Assembly (NCBI GenBank): GCA_041739875.1
Contig: JBGSNA010000182.1
Span: 61,252 to 125,251, forward strand
Direction: 5' to 3'
Length of the DNA: 64,000 nt
Source: JBBSJZ01 sp041739875
Lineage (GTDB): Bacteria > Planctomycetota > Planctomycetia > Pirellulales > Pirellulaceae
Shown here: positions 50,865 through 60,585 of the stretch, in pieces
Numbering within the stretch: the first letter of the stretch is position 1
Layout of the letters: each line of letters opens with the position of its first letter
Notes under the pieces: model-generated
Told to the model about the DNA's origin: nothing
What the model saw: only the letters and a program-made list of their open reading frames with translations
Database searches by the model: none
Made by a program: the position numbers and the translations under genes

Positions 50865-53800
50865 TCAACGGTGGGGTTTGGCAAAGCGACGCAAAAGCAC
50901 ATAAAACACAGGCGTTAGAAACAATCCGAACAGCGTCACGCCCAACATGCCGCTGAACACTGCGGTGCCCAGTACCCGCCGCATCTCGAACCCGGCTCCC
51001 GTTGCGACGAGCAATGGTATCACGCCAAGGATGAATGAAAACGCAGTCATTAAGATAGGACGCAGTCGCAAACGACACGCAGTCACGGCGGCGTCGAAAC
51101 GATTTTTACCAGCGTCCTCTTCGGCTTTTGCAAACTCGACAATCAAAATCGCGTTCTTGCAAGCCAAACCAATGAGGACGATGAAACCGATCTGCGTGAG
51201 TACGTTGTTGTCCATGCTTCGGAACCAGATGCCCAAAATCGCAAACAGTAAGCACAACGGCACAATCAGAATGATCGCGAGCGGCAGCAGCCAACTTTCG
51301 TACTGAGCGGCCAAGGCAAGAAACACGAACAGCACAGCGAGTGGAAAAAGGAACACAATCGTATTCCCCGCTTGTCTTTCTTGATACGCCAACTCAGTCC
51401 ATTCAAAACCGAAACCAGCGGGCAAATGCTGTTCGGCTAAACGTTCCATCGTCACTAACGATTGCCCGGAACTGAACCCTGGTACCGTTGACCCGTTCAA
51501 GTCGGCAGCCGGAAACAAGTTGTATCGAACCAAACGATCCGGTCCCGCAGTCGTCTCGACATCGACGACTGAACCCAACGAGACGCTCGCACCACGAGCG
51601 CTTCGCGTCCGCAGCTTCACGATATCGTCCGCATCGTCTCGGAATTCGGGTTCGGCTTGAGCTGTGACTCGGTACGTTCGCCCGAGAAAGTTAAAGTCGT
51701 TGACATACATCGAGCCCAAATAAATCTGCATTGCATCAAATACATTGCCAACCGGAACATCAAGCATTTGCGCCTTCGTTCGGTCGACGTTTGCGTAAAC
51801 TTGTGGGACGTTCAGTCGCAAATTCGTAAACACTTGCATGAGACCGGGGTCGGCATTTGCCTTCTCCAACATCGTGTCGGTGACTTGACCGAGCGTCTCC
51901 AAAGTCGCTCCACTTCGATCTTGCACGTACATCTTGAATCCACCCCCTCGGCCGATGCCACGAATGGGAGGTGGCGGGATGATCAGGATCTGAGCCTCGT
52001 TGATCGCTGCGACTTTCTCGCGAAGTTCCGCAGCGATCTTATTCACGCCGCGATCACGTGCGGCACGATCCTTAGCGTCTTGGAGCGGCAAGAACGTCAC
52101 CGCCGCGTTCGGCTTGATCGTAAATGTTGCTCCCGAAAGACCCGCGATTCCGACAGAGTGAGCAACCCCGTCAATCTTTCCTCCGATCTCCGCAACTTTA
52201 CGAGTGACTTTGTCTGTGCGAGCCAACGAAGCGCCATCGGGAAGGTTGATCGCCACGATGATGTAGCCTTGATCTTGATCCGGGATAAACCCAGTGGGAA
52301 CCAGGTTAAAACTCAGTCCCGTGCAAACTAGCAGCAAAACATAGACAACAATCGCAAAACCGGATTTCTTGACTAAGCTCCCAACAACACGTGCATACAC
52401 GTTGCTCGTGAAGTCGAACGTGCGATTAAACAGTCGGAAAAACCATCCAAAGAGCAGATCGAGCAACCGTCCGAAACGATTCTTCGGTGCCGACTTTGGC
52501 TTCAACAGAATCGCACACATCGCCGGACTGAGTGTCAACGATACGAAGGTCGAGATGGCGGTCGATATCGAAATGGTCAATGCAAACTGCTGATAAAACT
52601 GACCGCTAATACCTGGCACAAACACCGTTGGCACGAACACTGCGATCAATACCAATGTCGTCGCGATCAATGCCGAACCGACTTCGTCCATCGCCTTGTG
52701 CGTCGCTTCGCGAACGGGCATACCCTCCGCAATCAGCCGCTCGACATTCTCGACCACCACGATCGCGTCATCGACGACAATACCGATCGCAAGCACTAAA
52801 CCAAATAGCGATAAAGTGTTGAGCGTGACCCCGAGAAATTGCATCACCGCGAATGTGCCGATCAACGAAATCGGAATCGCGATCACTGGGATGACCGTTG
52901 GCCGCCAACCGTGCAGAAACAGGAAAACGGTGAGCACGACAAAGACCGTCGTTAAGAATAACGTCGTGATGACTTCGCTGATGGACTCTTCGACGTAGTC
53001 CGTTGGGTTGTAAGCGATTTCATAGCCGATGCCTTGAGGGAAATCCTTGCTCATATCGGTCATCGTGCGCTTGACTTCTGCCGCAGTATCCACAGCGTTC
53101 GTTCCCGGTCGCTGATACACCAACACCGCGATTGCTTTCTTACCGTCGAGGTAGCTCAATCGCGAGTAGTCTTGCGCACCAAGTTCGACGCGAGCCACAT
53201 CGCGTAACCGGGTCACTCGACCGTCGTCACCGCGCTTGACAATGATGTCACCGAACTCATCTTCTTTCACAAGACGGCCTTGTGTGGTGACGTTCAATTG
53301 AAAGTCACCCGTGTCACTCGTTGGTGGCTGACCAAGAACACCAGCGGCGACTTGGATGTTCTGATTGCGGATCGCTTGGACCACTTCGCCCGCCGTCAGG
53401 TCGACATGCGTCATTTTCTCAATATCGAGCCATACTCGCATTGCATACTCATTGCCACCTGCGATGCGAATCTCACCCACGCCGTCCAAACGCATCAGCG
53501 CATCCCGTACTCTCAGAAACGCGAAGTTGCTGATGTACAGCTCATCACGGCTGTTGTCGGGCGAATTGATGTGGACCACCATCAACATGTCGGGAATTTG
53601 CTTGGTCGTTGTGACGCCGATTTGACGCACTTGCTCCGGAAGTCGTGACTCAGCAATTGCGACGCGGTTCTGGACCAAAACTTGTGCGTCATCAAGGTCA
53701 GTCCCCAACTTGAACGTGACTGTCAATTGCATGGTGCCATCGCTACTCGATGATGACTCCATGTAGAGCATGTCATCAACGCCGTTCATCTCTTGTTCAA

Positions 53801-53999
53801 TCGGCGTTGCGACCGTGTCAGCGATCACTTGTGGCGTCGCACCTGGAAAACTTGCACGTACCAACACGGTTGGCGGAGCTACATTCGGGTACTGTGACAC
53901 CGGCAATGATAGATAAGTAATACCGCCGACGAGAACGATCAAAAACGATAGCACGGCAGCAAAAATTGGCCGCTCGATAAAGAAGTGTGGGAATTTCAT
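50865..53999 (-). CDS. RND multidrug efflux permease (AcrB/HAE1 type)
   Basis: The 1044-residue inner-membrane transporter is the usual AcrB length. It begins 'FFIERPIFAAVLSFLIV', and the proton relay Asp-Asp pair is in 'GIVVDDAIVVVENVERL' near residue 405. It shows 'GATPQVIADTVATPIEQ' near 50 and the expected duplicated periplasmic and membrane blocks. It would pump lipophilic drugs or bile-like compounds. Its ATG overlaps the adaptor stop as ATGA. Confidence 0.96.
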   Translation of the reverse strand: MKFPHFFIERPIFAAVLSFLIVLVGGITYLSLPVSQYPNVAPPTVLVRASFPGATPQVIADTVATPIEQEMNGVDDMLYMESSSSSDGTMQLTVTFKLGTDLDDAQVLVQNRVAIAESRLPEQVRQIGVTTTKQIPDMLMVVHINSPDNSRDELYISNFAFLRVRDALMRLDGVGEIRIAGGNEYAMRVWLDIEKMTHVDLTAGEVVQAIRNQNIQVAAGVLGQPPTSDTGDFQLNVTTQGRLVKEDEFGDIIVKRGDDGRVTRLRDVARVELGAQDYSRLSYLDGKKAIAVLVYQRPGTNAVDTAAEVKRTMTDMSKDFPQGIGYEIAYNPTDYVEESISEVITTLFLTTVFVVLTVFLFLHGWRPTVIPVIAIPISLIGTFAVMQFLGVTLNTLSLFGLVLAIGIVVDDAIVVVENVERLIAEGMPVREATHKAMDEVGSALIATTLVLIAVFVPTVFVPGISGQFYQQFALTISISTAISTFVSLTLSPAMCAILLKPKSAPKNRFGRLLDLLFGWFFRLFNRTFDFTSNVYARVVGSLVKKSGFAIVVYVLLLVCTGLSFNLVPTGFIPDQDQGYIIVAINLPDGASLARTDKVTRKVAEIGGKIDGVAHSVGIAGLSGATFTIKPNAAVTFLPLQDAKDRAARDRGVNKIAAELREKVAAINEAQILIIPPPPIRGIGRGGGFKMYVQDRSGATLETLGQVTDTMLEKANADPGLMQVFTNLRLNVPQVYANVDRTKAQMLDVPVGNVFDAMQIYLGSMYVNDFNFLGRTYRVTAQAEPEFRDDADDIVKLRTRSARGASVSLGSVVDVETTAGPDRLVRYNLFPAADLNGSTVPGFSSGQSLVTMERLAEQHLPAGFGFEWTELAYQERQAGNTIVFLFPLAVLFVFLALAAQYESWLLPLAIILIVPLCLLFAILGIWFRSMDNNVLTQIGFIVLIGLACKNAILIVEFAKAEEDAGKNRFDAAVTACRLRLRPILMTAFSFILGVIPLLVATGAGFEMRRVLGTAVFSGMLGVTLFGLFLTPVFYVLLRRFAKPHR

Positions 54000-55495
54000 C
54001 GCGATTGAGCCCGCGTTAAGTTACGAGCGTCATGCGTTCTGCTTGTGAACCTGGAAAACTCAGAAGCGGGAAGATCCACACTCGCCGATGGAGTCAATGA
54101 GTCTTTAGCCGGCGGCAGTGGATCGGGAACCGGCGGCAAAGGATCGGGAGCTGGTAACCATTCTTCATCCTTGCCTAAATTGATGACATTAGGCAGCCCA
54201 TCATCGATCGCTTCGATGCTCGCTGGTGGGCTCGGGAGAACCTCTGCCTTGTCTCGTGCTTGAAGCAAGCCCTCGATGACAATCATCTCTTCACCCGTCA
54301 ATCCTTCGCGAATCACGCGTAGACCGTTCACGATCGGTCCAGTCTTGATTGCATGACGCTTAATGTGACCATCAACCACAGAGTAAACATATTGAGACGA
54401 TTGGTCCGTTCCGATCGCGGAATCTGGGATCAAGACCGTTTGCTTGGCTGCACTTCCCGGAATACGAATTCTTGCGAACATGCCTGGTAACAACAATTCA
54501 TCCTTGTTCTCGAAGACACAGCGACCTCTCATGCTTGCCGTGTCAGTGTCAAATCGATTGTCAACAAAGTTCATTTGCCCGAGATGAGGAAATCCCTCTT
54601 CGTCGACCAGGCCTAGATACACCGGGTTCTTCGCCACACGAGAGCTTTCTCGGCCACCTGCTATAGCGAGCCGCGTGTACTTCAACACGTCCTGTTCGGT
54701 GGCATCGAAAACACAATAGATTGGCTTAACCGACGTAATCGTGGTTAATACTGACGACGAAGCCGTACCACCAGCGACAAGATTTCCTTTTGTTACCAGT
54801 TGTCGACTGATCAGACCATCGATGGGGGCGCGAATCTCAGTATATTCTAAATTCAGCTCTGCAGTTTCGACACCAGCTTTCGCAAGCTCGATCTCGGATT
54901 CGGCCGTCGCGATAGCCGATTCCGCTGAATACACGCTTGCCTTAACAGCTTCGATATCCGCCTTCGCCTGCAAGTACTCGGCCTCACGCTCATCGACTTC
55001 CTGCTGGGACGATGCGTTGCGTTCACTCAGTTGCTTCGCTCGCTGGTAGCGAACGTCAGCAAGATTTAATTGAGCATTGGAACGAGCCGTTTGAGCTTTG
55101 GCTTCATCCAACATCGCTTCGGATTGTTTGCGCATCGATTCAGCTTGTTGTTGTTTTGCTCTCGCCGCACTCAGTTCGGCCTCAAATGGACGCGGGTCAA
55201 CGACGAACAACAAATCGCCTTCCTCAACCACTTGTCCTTCATCGAAATGGACCGATTGCAAATAGCCGTCGACACGAGAACGAATCTCGACGAAATCGAT
55301 TGCTTCGAGTCGCCCGGTGTATGCATCCCACTCAACAACCTCTTTCGTGATCGGCTTGGCAACGGTCACCGAGATTGCCGGTTTCGACTGAGCCTCAGCA
55401 TTGTTTTTGCTGCAACCAGCAAGCAAGAAGCTACCGGCAACCCATGCAATTGCGAATGTCGCGGTACGTGCCGAATCGTGCCTGGTTTGGTTCAT
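53996..55495 (-). CDS. RND periplasmic adaptor lipoprotein
   Basis: A lipobox (LAGC, Cys28) and HlyD/AcrA-type adaptor architecture: lipoyl half at 'VRSRVDGYLQSVHFDEG', a long coiled coil (about 95-195), 'EIRAPIDGLISRQ', then beta-barrel. The C-terminus carries a Pro-rich repeat with three DPLPP/DSLTP-type units (about 445-475). It is 499 residues, longer than most because of that tail. ATGA overlaps join it to both the regulator and the permease. Confidence 0.95.
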   Translation of the reverse strand: MNQTRHDSARTATFAIAWVAGSFLLAGCSKNNAEAQSKPAISVTVAKPITKEVVEWDAYTGRLEAIDFVEIRSRVDGYLQSVHFDEGQVVEEGDLLFVVDPRPFEAELSAARAKQQQAESMRKQSEAMLDEAKAQTARSNAQLNLADVRYQRAKQLSERNASSQQEVDEREAEYLQAKADIEAVKASVYSAESAIATAESEIELAKAGVETAELNLEYTEIRAPIDGLISRQLVTKGNLVAGGTASSSVLTTITSVKPIYCVFDATEQDVLKYTRLAIAGGRESSRVAKNPVYLGLVDEEGFPHLGQMNFVDNRFDTDTASMRGRCVFENKDELLLPGMFARIRIPGSAAKQTVLIPDSAIGTDQSSQYVYSVVDGHIKRHAIKTGPIVNGLRVIREGLTGEEMIVIEGLLQARDKAEVLPSPPASIEAIDDGLPNVINLGKDEEWLPAPDPLPPVPDPLPPAKDSLTPSASVDLPASEFSRFTSRTHDARNLTRAQSR

Positions 55496-55971
55496 GTTGA
55501 TTCCTGGCTCTCGGAGATCGAGAGTCGCGTTTTGTCTAGAAGTGCGATCAAGGTTTTCAGCTCGGTGCGAGTCAGTCGTCGCAGTAGCGATTGTTCTAAT
55601 TCGGCAAGGGGGCCCATCAACGCGTCCGCCACGTCACGCCCTCGTTTGGTAATCTGGATATGGACTACTCGCCGATCTTCACAGCATCGTTCTCGCTCAA
55701 CGAGTGCCTGCTTCTCCAAATGATCCACTAACGATGTAATCGCCGGCACCAATTGCACCATCCGTTCCCCGATCTCGCCGCAGGTGAGGGGGCGCTCGGC
55801 CAAAATCAGATTTCGCAAAATATTGAATCGCGAAACGGTTAGCCCATGTTCACGAAACAACCGTGAAAGTCGGTTATCGAGCTGGTCGCCAACACGCAGC
55901 AAGTTCACCAAAGCTTCCTGCTGTGGCGAAGCAAACGGCACAGGTCGTTTCAACTCGTGTTGTAGTTTCAT
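55492..55971 (-). CDS. MarR family transcriptional regulator
   Basis: The 159-residue winged-helix protein has 'LTVSRFNILRNLI' for the first DNA-contact helix, 'LTCGEIGERMVQLVPAITSLVDHLEKQALVER' divided into its recognition helix and wing (about 77-107), and 'VHIQITKRGRDVADAL' for the wing. It is first in the operon and overlaps the adaptor gene. It probably represses the pump until a phenolic or drug ligand binds. Confidence 0.94.
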   Translation of the reverse strand: MKLQHELKRPVPFASPQQEALVNLLRVGDQLDNRLSRLFREHGLTVSRFNILRNLILAERPLTCGEIGERMVQLVPAITSLVDHLEKQALVERERCCEDRRVVHIQITKRGRDVADALMGPLAELEQSLLRRLTRTELKTLIALLDKTRLSISESQEST

Positions 55972-56357
55972 TAATAGGCCGCCTCGGAGATTGAAATCTG
56001 ACCAAACAATATCTTACTAATCAAATATTGGTTCGTCAATTAGTCTGGCGTTCGGCTAAAGAGTCCATGCCGGATCAACCCGACTCGACCAGCTACTTTA
56101 TCGCTGTGCTTGGCATGCTTTCTGGAAAATGCTGGGACTGCAAAAAAACAACTCAGGAATTCAATTTTCTTGTGCACCGGAGTAATTTTTCGATGGTCGT
56201 TGAGTTCAACTGCCGCGACAGCCTGAAACAGCGACCCCCTGGGCCCCAAATGAATGTGAAACACTGTTTCTCGCTTTCTGGTTTGAGTCCCAACTGGTAA
56301 CTTAAACGAGGTGTTTCGCCTGATCCAATTAACTCTTTTGCTTAGGGCTTCTGCAAC
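55972..56357 (+). other. Intergenic region between MarR and dioxygenase genes
   Basis: About 390 bases. The part near the MarR gene holds the inverted repeats listed separately. The rest has overlapping open frames on both strands with no ribosome site or recognised family. No clear promoter for the plus-strand dioxygenase gene is evident. Confidence 0.5.
56007..56030 (-). promoter_or_regulatory. Candidate MarR operator
   Basis: CAATAT and ATATTG form a perfect inverted repeat around 12 bases. A second, overlapping pair is ACTAAT (56016-56021) with ATTAGT (56039-56044). The site is 36 bases upstream of the MarR start, typical of an autorepressed marR-pump operon. Confidence 0.5.
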
Positions 56358-57059
56358 ATGTCTCAATTCTCTTCTTCAATGAACCCTCGTCGGCGGTCCA
56401 TGTTAGTCGCTGGCGGTGCTGCTGTTTTCACCAGCCCATTCTTTACCAACCGAGGCCTCTTTGCAGAGGAATTGTTGGCGACGCCTCCGTTGACCGAAGG
56501 CCCGTTTTATCCTGATCATTTACCGCTCGATCAAGACAATGATTTGATTCTGATCAAGGATAGCACGACACCCGCAGTCGGCGAGATCACTCATCTGACA
56601 GGCCGCATTCTTACCAAAGCAGGCTCACCCGTGCGGAATGCCACGATCGAAATATGGCAATGTGATGCAAACGCCGTTTATCTCCACAGCCGAGATAGTG
56701 ATGGCAAGAAACAGCAACAGGATTCACACTTCCAAGGCTTTGGCAAATTCGAAACAGATTCTACCGGTCAATATCGCTTTCGCACGATCAAGCCGGTTCC
56801 GTATCCCGGTCGACCGGCACCACATATTCACATCAAGATCAAACAGAACGACCGGGACGTCTTGACGACTCAATTGATGATTCGCGGCCATGAAGGTAAC
56901 GAGCGAGACGGCGTCTTCAAACAAGCGGGCGATTTGAGCCAGCGTGAATTGTTGATGGCTGACTTCAAACCTGTTCCTGATTCGAAAATTGGCGAGTTCG
57001 CTTGTAACTTTGATATCGTCCTTGGTCGTACACCCGACGACCGAAAACTTGAACGCTGA
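56358..57059 (+). CDS. Tat-exported intradiol ring-cleavage dioxygenase
   Basis: The 233-residue protein has a Tat-type leader (NPRRRSMLVAGG, 9-20) and the non-heme iron(III) site of the protocatechuate/catechol intradiol family: Tyr108, Tyr149, His156 and His158 ('YPGRPAPHIHIK'). 'TEGPFYPDHLP' near the N-terminus is also typical. Such enzymes cleave catechols between the hydroxyls; exported, stand-alone versions occur in planctomycetes. No other aromatic catabolism gene is near. No Shine-Dalgarno is seen; ATG at 56379 is an alternative. Confidence 0.9.
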   Translation: MSQFSSSMNPRRRSMLVAGGAAVFTSPFFTNRGLFAEELLATPPLTEGPFYPDHLPLDQDNDLILIKDSTTPAVGEITHLTGRILTKAGSPVRNATIEIWQCDANAVYLHSRDSDGKKQQQDSHFQGFGKFETDSTGQYRFRTIKPVPYPGRPAPHIHIKIKQNDRDVLTTQLMIRGHEGNERDGVFKQAGDLSQRELLMADFKPVPDSKIGEFACNFDIVLGRTPDDRKLER

Positions 57060-57109
57060 GCATGATTGCGGGTCCGGTTGAAGAGCGCTCTTTGAAGAAC
57101 CCTCGTTGA

Positions 57110-59911
57110 CTAGCTTGGTAGCATCAACTTGGCTCGATCTAGCGTCTTTGCGGAATGGAAAACCGGGTGCCGATTCAGCAACATCGACAGCGCGGGAAGC
57201 TGTGCATCGGCAAGCCTTACAAACTCCGCTTCACTTACGCCTGACTTGCTCCGCCGGCCGTCAAAGATCGCTTGATTCAGTAGCGCGCCGTACGGGCCAT
57301 AGGGAAGCTGCACTAATGTCTTTGATCGAGCAGCAAAGTAGGAATCAAACGATCGTCCGACGTTTGGTTGAATTCCCGTGAGTAACTTGCTCGCCAAATC
57401 GTAGTTGCCAGACTCCTCATAGACATCGAGTAACAATCCAGACGCGAATCGGTGATTGGGAAACGCATCCAAAATCTGTAGCCCGGCTTTGATGACCTTG
57501 TCTTCCGAGCCCGCAAACCACTCCAGCCGAGCTTGATCCGCTCGAATCATCCCCGATTGCGGATTCAACTGGGACGCAAACAGCAAAGATCGAGTGGCTG
57601 CCGAGTCATCACCCTGGGTTGTCTCCAACAAACCGAGTTGGTGCCGAATTCGCCAATCATTCTGGCGCTCTATCGCAATATCCTCTAACGCGTCATGCGC
57701 AGCCTCATATTCAAACATCGTTTGCCAACGCAAGATTGCCTGTGCCAAACGTGCATCAAGCGTGGATGGATCAATGAGCAACGCTTCTTCATATCCAGTC
57801 CTCGCTTGCTGGATCCGTTTCACAATGACACCAACATCCGTGTCATTTCCACGCGTCGCAATCGCAATCTGTGTTAGCGCAAGACCCGCGTGGGCATCGG
57901 GAAAACGAGCGTCTTCACTGAGCGCGTGCTCGAAACATGCAACGGCCATCTCAAGCCCCTCAACCGTGTTGTCTGGATCGAGATACGTATGTCCTTTCGC
58001 CAAACATCCAAACGAACTGCCGGTTGGTGAGGGGACGGATGCATCCGCTCTCGGTATCAAACGCTGGTTGATCGACTCCGCCAACTTGGCAACAAGCTGA
58101 TTCTGCTCGATTAAACTAGTGGCTTTCTCTGCGACGACTCGTTTGGTCCAAATTTGATCTCCCGTTCTTGTCGAGACGAGTTGTAACGTGATCTCAACAA
58201 ACGATTTCGAGCCTCGTTGGTCATTGTAATACAGCCCGGTTAAAATCGCGTCGACGTCCAACTCTCGTCCAAGCGCTCTGTAGTCCTCCGGTGTTCGTAC
58301 AACGATTGGTCGAAAGGGTCGTACAACAAGGCTCGGGATTCGCTGCAGCTCTTGCGCGAGCATCCCAGCGACTTCTTCTTCTCGCAAAAGTCCGCGATCC
58401 CCCACAGGCGTCTTTGCTGCTGTCGAAAAATCCTCGGGCGCAAGCGTGTCTCGCGCGCCGTTAAACGAAACGACTGCGATGCTTCGGATTCGACTAAGTT
58501 CATCCGAGTAATCCTTAGCTAAAAACGGGCCGCCAATGGCACCTACCATCGCGCCCGCAATCGACTCCACGAACCGTCGACGAGTCGTTGCAACACCGCC
58601 TAAACCTGTCTCGACTGCACTCGTTTCCACATAGTCATTTCGCAAGGCGCTCGCGATTTCCGCAGCCGTCTGGGGGCGATCCTCCATTCGCTTGGCCAAA
58701 CACCGATCAATCAGCCATGCTAGTTCTGGGTCGTCCCGCCGCCGCACCTCGTCGGTGATCGGATTGGACTCGAGTACCGCTGCAAATCGCTGACTCGAGC
58801 TCTCCCCGTCAAACGCACGCGTACCATAAAACGCTTCGAATAAGATGCACCCCAGTCCAAAGATGTCGGTCGCGTACGTGACTTCCTCACCACGCGCCTG
58901 TTCCGGCGACATATAACCGGGCGTACCCATCACGGTACCGAGTTTCGTCTTACCAGTATCGGCGTCGGCGTCGCGTTCGCGGCGTGACAGTCCAAAATCA
59001 ATCAGCTTGACGATCGTTGTACGTGACCCGATTTCACCAGATGCTTTTGCGATAACTGCGCTTGCCACGGGCGAGTTTGCCACAGGTGCGTTTGCCGCAG
59101 CTGCAAGATCAAGTGATCTCGCCATGCCGGACTTTTGTCGAGCAAGTGAAACGCCGCCCTCGCGTTGAACCAGAATAATGTTGTGTGGTTTCAAATCGCG
59201 ATGGATCACTCCGCTTGTGTGAGCCGCTGTCAGCGCGTCCGCAATCATCGCGCCCAATCGACGAACTTCCTCCGCAGGAATGGCCTTCCCATCGAGGCGA
59301 TCAACAAGCACATCGCCACGCAAATACTCCATCACCGCGTACGGCACTCCATCAACCACGCCAACATCAAAGAGCTCAACGATGTTGGGATGGCTCAATC
59401 CGGCAACTGCTTTTGCTTCGCGTTGGAATCGATCTGCAAGCGCTTCGGTGTTCTTGCCCGTCACAGCGAGCATCTTGATCGCTACTTGACGCTCCAATCG
59501 TGTGTCCGTCGCTTTGAATACGATGCCCATTCCGCCACGACCGAGTACTTCGCCAAGCAAGTAAGGTCCCACCATGCGTCCCGGCGTCGGCAGCGTCTCG
59601 GTTGGGCTGTCTTGCCCCATGCCTGCTGACAGATTTGCGAACTTGGATTTTTGCACTGGCGGTGAAAATGGGTGGACACCATCGACATCTTCGCCAGCAA
59701 TAAATGGAGCGCGAGTTAGCTCGTCGGCAGCTGAGATCTCAAATGCAACTGCCTCCAGTTCCGCTTGAAGGATAGCCGCATACTTGCCTCCAAATTTCTC
59801 AACGACAACCTCCACAGGTTCCGCGGTGCCCCGTCTCAGTTTTTCTTCATACTCGAGACAGATCGCATCGATCCTGGCCAACTCCTTCGCCGAAAGTTCG
59901 TTTATGTTCAT
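57110..59911 (-). CDS. Serine/threonine protein kinase with TolB-like and TPR regions
   Basis: This is a 933-residue Hanks-type kinase. Gly loop G124-RGGMG, Lys146, HRDLKPHN at 237-244, DFG at 305-307 and 'GTPGYMSPEQA' near 329-339. Between HRD and DFG lies an extra ~50-residue Ala/Ser-rich stretch (about 249-299), which is unusual. After the kinase there is a weak hydrophobic segment (about 448-465), a TolB-like domain (about 476-620) and a C-terminal TPR-like region. Start ATG overlaps the ECF sigma stop (ATGA). An alternate start six codons earlier was rejected. Confidence 0.93.
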   Translation of the reverse strand: MNINELSAKELARIDAICLEYEEKLRRGTAEPVEVVVEKFGGKYAAILQAELEAVAFEISAADELTRAPFIAGEDVDGVHPFSPPVQKSKFANLSAGMGQDSPTETLPTPGRMVGPYLLGEVLGRGGMGIVFKATDTRLERQVAIKMLAVTGKNTEALADRFQREAKAVAGLSHPNIVELFDVGVVDGVPYAVMEYLRGDVLVDRLDGKAIPAEEVRRLGAMIADALTAAHTSGVIHRDLKPHNIILVQREGGVSLARQKSGMARSLDLAAAANAPVANSPVASAVIAKASGEIGSRTTIVKLIDFGLSRRERDADADTGKTKLGTVMGTPGYMSPEQARGEEVTYATDIFGLGCILFEAFYGTRAFDGESSSQRFAAVLESNPITDEVRRRDDPELAWLIDRCLAKRMEDRPQTAAEIASALRNDYVETSAVETGLGGVATTRRRFVESIAGAMVGAIGGPFLAKDYSDELSRIRSIAVVSFNGARDTLAPEDFSTAAKTPVGDRGLLREEEVAGMLAQELQRIPSLVVRPFRPIVVRTPEDYRALGRELDVDAILTGLYYNDQRGSKSFVEITLQLVSTRTGDQIWTKRVVAEKATSLIEQNQLVAKLAESINQRLIPRADASVPSPTGSSFGCLAKGHTYLDPDNTVEGLEMAVACFEHALSEDARFPDAHAGLALTQIAIATRGNDTDVGVIVKRIQQARTGYEEALLIDPSTLDARLAQAILRWQTMFEYEAAHDALEDIAIERQNDWRIRHQLGLLETTQGDDSAATRSLLFASQLNPQSGMIRADQARLEWFAGSEDKVIKAGLQILDAFPNHRFASGLLLDVYEESGNYDLASKLLTGIQPNVGRSFDSYFAARSKTLVQLPYGPYGALLNQAIFDGRRSKSGVSEAEFVRLADAQLPALSMLLNRHPVFHSAKTLDRAKLMLPS

Positions 59912-60516
59912 AACGCTTCGGACCACAACTTACGAATTAGCTGCAATCGTCGCTCCACCGCGCGTTTGCTCAATTCGAGCATGCTTGCGATTTCGTCAAC
60001 GAGGTACCCGTCCATCCGCATGATAGCGATTTGGCGAAGCTGCTCATCAGGTAATTGGTTCAGTAACTCGTCGCAAGCTTCGGACAATTCCATTTGTACG
60101 TCGGGTGTCTTGTCGCCAGCCGTGAGATCCCCCATCCCGGCTCCGATCACCTCTCCATCTGGCGAGGTAAATACCGACTCGCCGCGAACGTCGCCGCCTC
60201 CGCGTTTCTGGCGAGTTTGACGACGCATGTGGGCATGCACCTTGCGTGTTGTCAGTGTCATCAACAAGCCCCAGAGATTTTCTTGACCCGCTAGATCCGG
60301 AAACTTATCGCCTTGAACGCCTGCAACAAAACTGTGAAATGCCGAGAGCGCAATGTCTTCCTCGTCACCCACGCGACGCAGATTCCCTGGTAAGCGTCTC
60401 GCAGCAACTCGAACAAGCCGCTCAAAATAGGTCTGCCAAAGCGCCGCCGTCGCGGTGTCGTCCGCTGCTCGCACTTTCGCTAACAACTCTTCGAATTCAT
60501 GGATGGATTCTGACAT
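59908..60516 (-). CDS. ECF-type RNA polymerase sigma factor
   Basis: The 202-residue sigma factor has region 2 ('TYFERLVRVAARRLPG', then 'EDIALSAFHSF') and region 4 ('LPDEQLRQIAIMRMDGYLVDEIASML' divided near 155-180, ending 'SKRAVERRLQLIRKLW'). A linker of about 45 residues is rich in Gly and Asp. It belongs to the planctomycete ECF group that is co-encoded with a large Ser/Thr kinase, which here overlaps it as ATGA. The kinase may phosphorylate or sequester the sigma factor; this is inferred from family reports and context. Confidence 0.92.
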   Translation of the reverse strand: MSESIHEFEELLAKVRAADDTATAALWQTYFERLVRVAARRLPGNLRRVGDEEDIALSAFHSFVAGVQGDKFPDLAGQENLWGLLMTLTTRKVHAHMRRQTRQKRGGGDVRGESVFTSPDGEVIGAGMGDLTAGDKTPDVQMELSEACDELLNQLPDEQLRQIAIMRMDGYLVDEIASMLELSKRAVERRLQLIRKLWSEAL

Positions 60517-60585
60517 AGGCTCTATCGTGACGAATTCGAGACGAAAGCGGAATGTGACGATTCGCCTTATGCCTTACGCTTGCCG

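Noticed and set aside
56028..56366. Overlapping 90- and 108-codon open frames on opposite strands between marR and the dioxygenase gene
   Set aside because: Both lack ribosome sites and known motifs, and they cover the candidate MarR operator.
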